NCBI GenBank assembly: GCA_018648945.1 | Contig: JABGQJ010000056.1 | Span: 1-19,656, forward strand | Source: Victivallales bacterium | Lineage (GTDB): Bacteria > Verrucomicrobiota > Lentisphaeria > Oligosphaerales > Lenti-02 | Direction of reading: 5' to 3' | Length of the DNA stretch: 19,656 nt | Part shown: one piece after another, positions 8,391 to 14,248 of the stretch | How the letters are laid out: every line of letters starts with the position of its first letter | How positions within the stretch are numbered: the first letter of the stretch is position 1 | The notes under the pieces: generated by a model | The model's database searches: none | The model's input: only the letters and a program-made list of their open reading frames with translations | What the model was told of the DNA's origin: nothing | Translations under genes and position numbers: made by a program

Positions 8391-8587
8391 ATCGGCTCCT
8401 CTTCGCCAGCCGTTGCCCTGTTCGGCACCGGATCGTGCTGCCCTCGCCTCTTTCTTCTTGCCGCATGCCGGGAAGAGGGGTACCTTCATAGGTGGAGGTC
8501 GTCGGCTTGCTTCGCCCATTCCTGCCACCCGTTTTTGGTCGTGGTGGTTCGGCCTCAGGCGTTACCCAAACCAGGGAGATCGCGGCT
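8391..8587. other. Intergenic gap before the cysteine peptidase gene
   Basis: No gene is supported here. An in-frame ATG at 8492 would lengthen the next gene by 32 residues, but that extension is Pro/Gly-rich, unlike its family, and lacks a ribosome binding site. A weak 6-bp inverted repeat (CCTCTT near 8450, AAGAGG near 8473) could be a terminator stem but has no T tract. Confidence 0.3.
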
Positions 8588-9085
8588 ATGGCGTACGTGG
8601 TACCGAAGATGAAGCTCATCCCGCAGGACAAGAAGATGTCTTGCTGGTATGCAAGTGGCATGATGCTAATCGAGTGGCGTCGGCAGACCAAGATGATGAG
8701 CGAGGCCGCGCATCCCGATCCCTCGCAGATTGAGAAGTGGCAGAAGCTGTATCGGAAGGACACGGGGATCACGAACTCGAAGATCCTGAGCTTTGCCAAG
8801 GATCTTGGTTTGAAGGCCATCCCCCCGATGTCACCTTCAATCGCGACCCTCACGCGATGGCTGAGGGTGTACGGCCCGCTGTGGACGAATGGCTCACGGC
8901 ACATCACGGTCATCGCAGGAATTCGGGGGAGTGGTGCCGAGACCGAGGTTCTGGTGTACGATCCGGCTGAACGGACGAAGACCCGTGGCGAATGGCGTGG
9001 CCTCGTGAAGTGGTACGTGGGCAATGCACATAGTGGACGGGATTCCTCGGGTTCCGTGCGAACTGTTTTCCTGCACGCGCCGTAG
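8588..9085 (+). CDS. Papain-like cysteine peptidase, AvrRpt2 (C70)-like
   Basis: A 165-residue protein. ATG 8588 is chosen because GGGAGA (8573-8578) lies 9 nt upstream and the family motif begins immediately after. The pattern Q13...SCWYAS (C19), GSRHITVIAGI (H105) and VLVYDP (D125) gives a full papain-type set: oxyanion Gln, catalytic Cys, His and an Asp. The spacing and the MSCWYASGMMLIEW text match the papain-like family typified by AvrRpt2 (PF12385), related in fold to C39 peptidases. There is no signal peptide, so it acts in the cytoplasm or leaves by another route. The hydrophilic middle (about 40-75) is Lys/Asp-rich. By eye its base composition is less GC-rich than its neighbours, which may hint at transfer; I did not count. 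No inhibitor or partner gene is adjacent. It converges on the polymerase gene, 67 nt away. The family call is good; target and role are unknown. Confidence 0.75.
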   Translation: MAYVVPKMKLIPQDKKMSCWYASGMMLIEWRRQTKMMSEAAHPDPSQIEKWQKLYRKDTGITNSKILSFAKDLGLKAIPPMSPSIATLTRWLRVYGPLWTNGSRHITVIAGIRGSGAETEVLVYDPAERTKTRGEWRGLVKWYVGNAHSGRDSSGSVRTVFLHAP

Positions 9086-9098
9086 AATGGCGCAGCCT

Positions 9099-9112
9099 TG
9101 CCGGTTGCGGCA
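9099..9112. terminator. Small hairpin between convergent genes, possible terminator
   Basis: A perfect 5-bp stem TGCCG/CGGCA with a GTTG loop lies between the stop codons of the peptidase (+) and the polymerase (-). It has no clear T tract on either side, so a terminator role rests on position only. Confidence 0.25.
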
Positions 9113-9152
9113 GTTCGTGCTTTCCAGGCCCGCTCTGCGATGAGGCGACGGC

Positions 9153-12029
9153 TCAGGCGGGGAGGGGGAGGGGAAAGGCGTCGGTGAGTTGGAGAGAGAG
9201 GGTGTCCCATTGTCTGATGATGCGGCCGGAGAGCTGAAATGGCCCGATGTGTTGGAAGATGCTGCCGAAGCGGGCGTGGCATTCAGGGAAGAGGATGGCG
9301 TCGAATATGCCGCTGGCGTCTTCGAGGGTGACGAAGCTCATTTCTTTGGCGGTGTCCCCCTCCTTCGGCTGGGTTTGGAGGAATTTCACGGCGTCGAGAA
9401 TGCCGGTCATGGTGACGGTGCCGTCGAGATGGCGGCCCATGTCGCCGGCGAGGCAGAATTCCTGTTTGTGGACAAGCTCGGCGGGGTGCATGCAGAAGGG
9501 AATGCCAGTGAGGGTAAGTTGGGCAGTGAGCAGGGGCATGAGATGGCGGATGTTTATGGGTAGCAGGGAAAGCTGGCGACCGGACTGGCTCAGTTCGCGG
9601 AGTTCGCTCAGCAGGTCCGGGCGGGTGCCCCAGGTGCGGCAGGCCCCCACGAGGATCAGGCGTTCGGCTTCGCCCTTGCGGAAGCGAATGCGCCGGATCA
9701 AATCGGCGAGGTCGTGGAATGGTTGCTGCGTCCGTTCCTGAAGCAGGCGCTTTCTGGTGGCTTCGCTGATGCCGCGAATGAGATCGAGCCCGGCGCGTAC
9801 GCCGTGCAGGACCGGGGTCCAATTGGCTTGCGAAAGTAGAATGTCCGGCGCATGGACGGGAATCCCGTGGCGCAGGGCATCCCAGACAAAGACCCGGGCC
9901 GGGTACATGGATTTGTGGCGATTGAGGCAGGCCGCATAGAACTCGCGGGGATGGTGCACCTTGAGCCGGGCCATCAGCCAGGCGAGCCGGGCATAGACGG
10001 TGGCGTGGGCCTTGCAGTAGGAATAGGCGGCGAAGCGGGAGACCGCATCCCAGATCTCGTCGGCCGTTTCGTGGGGGATGCCGGCGGCCTGCGCTTTCTG
10101 GAAGACAAAGCGATGGTGTTCGTCGGCGAAGGTCTGAGAACTGCGGGCCTTGGAGACGGCGCGGCGGAGCACATCCGCGTCGGCCAGCGTGTAGCCCGCC
10201 AGGTTGACGGCGACTTTCATCACGTCCTCCTGATAGAGCATGACGCCATAGGTGTCGCCAAGGAAGTCAGCCATGCGAGGATGGATGTAATCGACTGATT
10301 CCAGGCCGCGACGGCGAGCCACAAAGGCATCCTTCATGCCGGCGGCGGCGGGTCCGGGGCGGATGAGGCTGAGCGTCATGGCTACTTCCCGAGGCGTGCG
10401 TGGAGCGATGGCCTTGCAGAGTTGGCGCATGCCGGGAGACTCGCATTGGTAGACGCCGAGCGTGTCGCCTTGGGCAAACAGCCGATTAACCTTGAAATCC
10501 AGCGCGGGACCAGGTTCGGAGAGCTCGCGACCGCCCGTTTGCAGCCAGTGTTTGGCCTCGTCGATCATGGAGAGGGCGGAGTTGCCGAGAAGGTCCATTT
10601 TGACCAACCCCACGGCTTCCGCCTGATCCTTCTCAAAGTGGGTGATGCGGACGCCCTTGGTGGCCATGGCCAGAGGCACGGCGTCGGTAATGGGTTCAGG
10701 GGTGATGAAGAGTCCGCCGCAGTGCACGCCCAGATGGCGGGGACGGCCCACGAGATGGGCGGCGACACGGTAGAGGTCGGGGCACTGGCGATCTCCATCC
10801 GAAGCCTCGATCAGAGCGCTGATCTTGTCCGTCGGCAGGCGCAGGACACGCCCGGCGTCGCGCAGGGCGCCTCGGGTGCGGTAGAACTGGATGGTGGAAG
10901 CCATGGCCACGTGCTTCTCCCCCCAGCGGTCGTAGCAGAAGCGGATAATCTCGTCTCGCCGATGGTCGGCGATATCGATATCGATATCGGGACAGTCCCG
11001 CCGGCCGGGGTTCATGAAGCGCTCGAAGTAGAGATCGTACTCGATGGGGCAGCATTCGGTGAATCCTAGCACATAGCTGACGATGCTGGACGCCGCCGAT
11101 CCCCGGACTCCGGTGGGGATGTGTTGCTTGCGGGCAAACTCGATGATTTCATTGACGTAGAGGAAGTAGTCCGCATAGCCATTGTGGATGATGATCTGAA
11201 GCTCTCGCTGCAGGCGTTCCTCGGCCTGGAGACGCTGCGTTTTTGAATAGCGTTGCTGGATGCCCAGACGGCAGAGGAACCCAAGGTGCTCGGCGGCGGT
11301 GACATCGCGGGGGAGGGCGATACGGGGCAGGCGGAGCGTGCCGAAGGGAAAGCGGAAATGGCAGCGCTCGATGAGTTCCTGAGTTGTGGTTTGATCGGAG
11401 AACTGGCGCCTCCATTCGTTGGCATCGGGCAGAACTGCGCCGGCGTGTGTTGCCAGCAGGCAATCATCGCCCTTGCCGCGAGTGCGAAGTTCGCGCAAGT
11501 AGGCGAAGGGGATGCGCTCGCGCTCGTTCAAAAACCACGCGTCGGGTATGAATGCGCGTCGGCAACCATGGGGAAGATGGTCCCAGAGCAAGGGCTGGGC
11601 CAGGTTGCTGTTGGCGGGTGCCAGCGCAAAGAGGTTCTCTGCAGGCACAAGCCGGGCGAGAGCGTGCAGCACGCTGCCGTACCGAGACAGGAAGACCAGT
11701 TCGTCGATTTTCCCGGCCGCTGCCTTCTCCAAATCGAACGAACTGTGCATATGGCGCGCAGTCAACAGCCTGCATAGTTGCCGGTATGCGATGTCGTTTG
11801 GGGCAAGCACGATGCAGGAGGAATCCCAGTCCAGCAGGAGAGTGGCGCCGATGATCGGCCGTACGCCGACTGCAACCGCTGCTTGGGCGAACTCAACCGC
11901 GCCGTAGAGCCCGTTCACATCCGCGACCGCAAGCGCCGTATAGCCATGCTTGGCGGCCGCTTCCAACCACTGTCTGGGCGAGCCGATTCCAGTTTGCAGG
12001 GAGTAGTGGGTATGGCAAATTGCAAGCAT
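9153..12029 (-). CDS. dnaE: DNA polymerase III alpha-family subunit, short DnaE2/ImuC-like
   Basis: A 958-residue C-family polymerase. A PHP domain starts at once (CHTHYSLQTGIG, residues 5-16). The palm carries the catalytic aspartates in PDIDID (D350, D352) and KMDLLG (D479). The finger/thumb blocks (GVRGSAASSIVSYVLGF, 307-323) and the SYCKAHATVYARLAWLMARLK block (from 670) follow, then a HhH region, a clamp-binding-like QLSLL (819-823) and an OB fold (about 870-955). The protein ends right after the OB fold and so lacks the tau-binding tail of replicative DnaE. That and the length fit the DnaE2/ImuC class of damage-induced polymerases. The PHP domain is degenerate: the usual TDH is ADVN (residues 36-39) and the later DVH-type site is DAW (163-165), so exonuclease activity is unlikely. 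The ATG at 12029 has no strong ribosome binding site. No imuA or imuB is adjacent. Family certain; the DnaE2 subclass is inferred. Confidence 0.9.
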   Translation of the reverse strand: MLAICHTHYSLQTGIGSPRQWLEAAAKHGYTALAVADVNGLYGAVEFAQAAVAVGVRPIIGATLLLDWDSSCIVLAPNDIAYRQLCRLLTARHMHSSFDLEKAAAGKIDELVFLSRYGSVLHALARLVPAENLFALAPANSNLAQPLLWDHLPHGCRRAFIPDAWFLNERERIPFAYLRELRTRGKGDDCLLATHAGAVLPDANEWRRQFSDQTTTQELIERCHFRFPFGTLRLPRIALPRDVTAAEHLGFLCRLGIQQRYSKTQRLQAEERLQRELQIIIHNGYADYFLYVNEIIEFARKQHIPTGVRGSAASSIVSYVLGFTECCPIEYDLYFERFMNPGRRDCPDIDIDIADHRRDEIIRFCYDRWGEKHVAMASTIQFYRTRGALRDAGRVLRLPTDKISALIEASDGDRQCPDLYRVAAHLVGRPRHLGVHCGGLFITPEPITDAVPLAMATKGVRITHFEKDQAEAVGLVKMDLLGNSALSMIDEAKHWLQTGGRELSEPGPALDFKVNRLFAQGDTLGVYQCESPGMRQLCKAIAPRTPREVAMTLSLIRPGPAAAGMKDAFVARRRGLESVDYIHPRMADFLGDTYGVMLYQEDVMKVAVNLAGYTLADADVLRRAVSKARSSQTFADEHHRFVFQKAQAAGIPHETADEIWDAVSRFAAYSYCKAHATVYARLAWLMARLKVHHPREFYAACLNRHKSMYPARVFVWDALRHGIPVHAPDILLSQANWTPVLHGVRAGLDLIRGISEATRKRLLQERTQQPFHDLADLIRRIRFRKGEAERLILVGACRTWGTRPDLLSELRELSQSGRQLSLLPINIRHLMPLLTAQLTLTGIPFCMHPAELVHKQEFCLAGDMGRHLDGTVTMTGILDAVKFLQTQPKEGDTAKEMSFVTLEDASGIFDAILFPECHARFGSIFQHIGPFQLSGRIIRQWDTLSLQLTDAFPLPLPA

Positions 12030-12048
12030 CAGATGAATCTCGAAGGCG

Positions 12049-12073
12049 CTAACATATATGAGTATATATATAG
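12049..12073. repeat. AT-rich imperfect dyad overlapping the -10 box, possible operator
   Basis: The arms CTAACATATAT (12049-12059) and ATATATATAG (12064-12073) are near inverted copies, with one unpaired base, around a GAGT centre. The dyad covers the candidate -10 box and start point of the polymerase gene, where a repressor would block transcription. It does not match the E. coli (CTG-N10-CAG) or other LexA boxes that I know. Part of the symmetry is simple TA repetition, so chance is a real alternative. Confidence 0.35.
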
Positions 12074-12093
12074 CGAGGAGGGCAGGTATTCAA
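12065..12093 (-). promoter_or_regulatory. Candidate sigma70 promoter of the polymerase gene
   Basis: On the - strand TTGAAT (complement of 12088-12093) and TATATA (complement of 12065-12070) are separated by exactly 17 nt. The start point would fall near 12058, giving a 5' leader of about 28 nt before the ATG at 12029. It lies in the most AT-rich pocket of the window (about 12049-12125). Confidence 0.5.
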
Positions 12094-12183
12094 ACATAGG
12101 CACTATTATTTAGCAGTATCTATTCTTGCGGGTGGCCAAGCCGACCTCTTGCCACCGACAATGCTGGCTTGATGGCCCAGTCT

Positions 12184-12212
12184 CCGGCATGATGCGGGGA
12201 GTGTCATGCCGG
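12184..12212. repeat. Perfect 9-bp inverted repeat with 11-nt loop
   Basis: CCGGCATGA (12184-12192) and TCATGCCGG (12204-12212) are exact inverted copies around an 11-nt spacer. It sits in the non-coding divergent region between the polymerase gene and the small lipoprotein gene. No T tract follows on either strand, so a terminator is unlikely; an RNA hairpin or a protein-binding site is possible. Confidence 0.5.
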
Positions 12213-12265
12213 GGTTCCACGCCGTGGTGGGACTTGGGCGTGCTTGCCGCTCCGCAATCTGGTGG

Positions 12266-12295
12266 TTGGCAATGGGCAACTTAGACACGTATGGT
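12266..12295 (+). promoter_or_regulatory. Candidate promoter of the small lipoprotein gene
   Basis: TTGGCA (12266-12271) and TATGGT (12290-12295) are 18 nt apart, an acceptable though weak sigma70 match. The start point would lie near 12302, just before the palindrome at 12309-12323 and about 140 nt before the lipoprotein ATG. Confidence 0.28.
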
Positions 12296-12308
12296 CCCGG
12301 TGCGTGGA

Positions 12309-12323
12309 TGTACCAGTGGTACA
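12309..12323. promoter_or_regulatory. 15-nt palindrome, operator-like
   Basis: TGTACCA-G-TGGTACA has perfect 7-nt arms around a single G. It lies just downstream of the candidate promoter, where a dimeric repressor could act. The half-site TGGTAC recurs at 12366-12371. I cannot name the regulator. Confidence 0.4.
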
Positions 12324-12442
12324 CCCAAGTCCTCGAGAGAGAGTGATTCCCCCCGTCCCGTAGTGTGGTACGCGTAACCCAAAAGCGTCCAAGGCGTGCC
12401 ACTGTCGACCTAGGTTCCCAAGCTCAAAAGGAGAACGGAACG

Positions 12443-12676
12443 ATGAAGAAGGCAAGTAGGATCGTCGTGTTGATGCTGTTCGCGGGGCTCATCTCGCTGA
12501 GTCTGGTGGGATGCAAGAAGGAAGTGGACCCGCCCATCGAGGCAGAGAATCAGGCAGAGATGATGGAAAACGAGAAGATCGCGAACGAGAAGAAGGAAGC
12601 CGAGAAGGGCGAGGAAGAAGAGAAGAAGGATGATCACGCTGGCCATGGTCACGCGAAGGGCGAGCATCCCAAATAG
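12443..12676 (+). CDS. Small His/Glu/Lys-rich lipoprotein
   Basis: A 77-residue protein. The start ATG is supported by AAAGGAGA (12427-12434), 8 nt upstream. A signal sequence with lipobox LVGC (cysteine at residue 24) marks it as a lipoprotein. The mature part is only about 54 residues: an acidic/basic run of alternating Glu and Lys (probably helical), then a histidine-rich tail DDHAGHGHAKGEHPK. The His, Asp and Glu cluster could bind a divalent metal, but no known metallochaperone motif is present. I do not recognise a family. The next gene, another lipoprotein, starts 49 nt downstream, so the two are probably co-transcribed. Confidence 0.75.
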   Translation: MKKASRIVVLMLFAGLISLSLVGCKKEVDPPIEAENQAEMMENEKIANEKKEAEKGEEEEKKDDHAGHGHAKGEHPK

Positions 12677-12725
12677 GTTCGATGTTCTCTGTGGCGTCCT
12701 GCGTGTGAACTGAGAGAGGTCTACC

Positions 12726-14102
12726 GTGAACTGGCAGAAAGCGCTACCGGCTACTCTGAGTCTCTGTGTTGTGCTAGCGGGTTGCGATTCGAAGCCGAAG
12801 ATTGCGGAACCACCTCCTTCTCCTGCCCCCAGCGTTGTCCCCAACGTGGTGACGGCAGACATTCAGGACGGCATTGAGAAGCACATTGAAGACCGGACCC
12901 GCTTGGGCAAGGGGTACTTCGACCTCGCGTTTGGCGAGGAGAAGCTCCGGCTCAAGCTGGTCCGGGTTCACACCGAGTATCTGGCCAATCTGGGGCCGCG
13001 CCGTCACTTCGCCTGTGTGGATCTGGCGACCGCGAACGGGAATGTCTATGATGTGGACTTCTTCCTCGCCGGCGACCCTGGCGACATGAAGGTCACCGAG
13101 ACGACCGTCCACAAGATCAACGGGCAACCCTTGTACGTGTGGGAACAGAAGGCCGACAAGACCTGGTTCAAGGCCGATGTGGAGGGTGCGTCCCAGGCCT
13201 TGCTCGGGGTCGTCAGGGAACGTGACGAGTTCGAGTTCCTGTACCGGGCGACACTGCCCGAGATGAAGGCCAAAGCTCGCGCATGGATTCCCGTGCCGCC
13301 GACCAACCAGTTCCAGACCGTCAAGCTCCTTTCCGTCAACGCTCCGGGCACGCGACGCACCGTGCGTGAGGCCAAGTTCGGGAACAAGGCATTCCTTCTG
13401 GAGTTCACGCCGGCAGACAGTGGCAAGGACATTGAGATCCGCTTCCACGTGCAGCGCCTGGAAACGGGTGCCTACACTGCGCCGGCACTCGAGGTCGGCG
13501 AATACCTTGAACCGGAGAATATGGTGCCGGTGAACGACACCTTCCGGGGCATCGCCGAGGAGGTCGTCAAGGGCAAGAAGAATGACCTGATGCGAGCGCG
13601 GGCTCTGTACGACCATGTGATCGAGCGCATGCGCTACGCCAAGGCCGGTATCGGTTGGGGCAAGGGCGATGCCGTGTATGCGTGCGACGTGCGCACTGGC
13701 AACTGCACGGACTTCCACTCCTACTTCATCGCTCTGGCACGGGCCATCGGTATCCCGGCGCGTTTCGCCATCGGTGCGGGCATTCCGTCGTCGAGAAACG
13801 AGGGCGGGGTGGATGGATACCATTGCTGGGCGGAGTTCTACACCGATGGCAGATGGTGGCCGGTCGATATCAGCGAAGGCGACAAGTACACGGCTCTGGC
13901 GACCTACTACTTCGGGCACCATCCAGCCAACCGGGTGGAGTTCAGTCGTGGTCGGGATCTCGTGTTCGAGCCCGGCCCCGCTCTCGGGCCAATCAACTTT
14001 TTCGCCTACCCGATTCTGGAAATCGGTGGCAAGCCGGCCCGGATGAAGAAGCCCAAGTTCTCCTTCGTCAGGGCGAAGCAAGGCTTGTCCGCCAAGAAGT
14101 AG
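12726..14102 (+). CDS. Lipoprotein with transglutaminase-like domain
   Basis: A 458-residue lipoprotein; the lipobox VLAGC puts the lipid-modified cysteine at residue 20, followed by a Pro/Ser-rich linker. The start is GTG at 12726 with AGAGAGG (12713-12719) 6 nt upstream. The C-terminal half holds a transglutaminase/cysteine-protease core: GNCTDFHSYFIALARAIGIPARF (C327), DGYHCWAEFY (H366) and WWPVDIS (D381), the complete Cys-His-Asp triad. The middle (about 170-260) resembles the beta-rich segment often preceding such cores (ARAWIPVPPTNQFQTVKLL). Residues 45-165 form a separate domain that I cannot assign (HFACVDLATANGNVYDVDFF). Bacterial enzymes of this type are usually peptidases or amidases rather than cross-linkers. 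It should face the periplasm or cell surface. It likely shares a transcript with the small lipoprotein upstream. Confidence 0.85.
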   Translation: MNWQKALPATLSLCVVLAGCDSKPKIAEPPPSPAPSVVPNVVTADIQDGIEKHIEDRTRLGKGYFDLAFGEEKLRLKLVRVHTEYLANLGPRRHFACVDLATANGNVYDVDFFLAGDPGDMKVTETTVHKINGQPLYVWEQKADKTWFKADVEGASQALLGVVRERDEFEFLYRATLPEMKAKARAWIPVPPTNQFQTVKLLSVNAPGTRRTVREAKFGNKAFLLEFTPADSGKDIEIRFHVQRLETGAYTAPALEVGEYLEPENMVPVNDTFRGIAEEVVKGKKNDLMRARALYDHVIERMRYAKAGIGWGKGDAVYACDVRTGNCTDFHSYFIALARAIGIPARFAIGAGIPSSRNEGGVDGYHCWAEFYTDGRWWPVDISEGDKYTALATYYFGHHPANRVEFSRGRDLVFEPGPALGPINFFAYPILEIGGKPARMKKPKFSFVRAKQGLSAKK

Positions 14103-14248
14103 CTCTGCCGAGAACGGAGGATGTCGACCGCAACGGCTCTGCGCCGGTCGTGGTGCTTTGTGCTGCGCTTGCGGTTAGCGGGTCGCGAGGGAACAGTAGA
14201 CGGCGGCTTCCGTCCTTGTGCAGTGCTTGTTCCTGGTGGAGATGCGTC

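Larger units (their letters stand above)
12094..12442. other. Non-coding divergent region between polymerase and lipoprotein genes
   Basis: About 350 nt with no supported gene. The short open frames on both strands have no ribosome binding site or protein-like composition. It holds the 9-bp inverted repeat (12184-12212), a candidate promoter (12266-12295) and a 15-nt palindrome (12309-12323), each listed separately. The half-site TGGTAC of that palindrome recurs at 12366-12371. Confidence 0.5.

Noticed and set aside
8326..9282. 318-codon - strand open frame across the cysteine peptidase gene
   Set aside because: It overlaps three real genes, starts without a ribosome binding site and shows no recognisable domain.
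12049..12073. Reading the AT-rich dyad as a classical E. coli-type LexA box
   Set aside because: The CTG and CAG ends are missing and the spacing is wrong; it is kept only as a candidate operator of unknown type.
12774..14081. 435-codon - strand open frame opposite the transglutaminase lipoprotein
   Set aside because: Antisense shadow of a gene with a lipobox and catalytic triad; no protein-like features.
13655..14248. Upstream extension of the glycosidase open frame
   Set aside because: This part overlaps the transglutaminase gene in another frame and has Arg/His-rich shadow composition. ATG 14249 has a ribosome binding site and a signal peptide.
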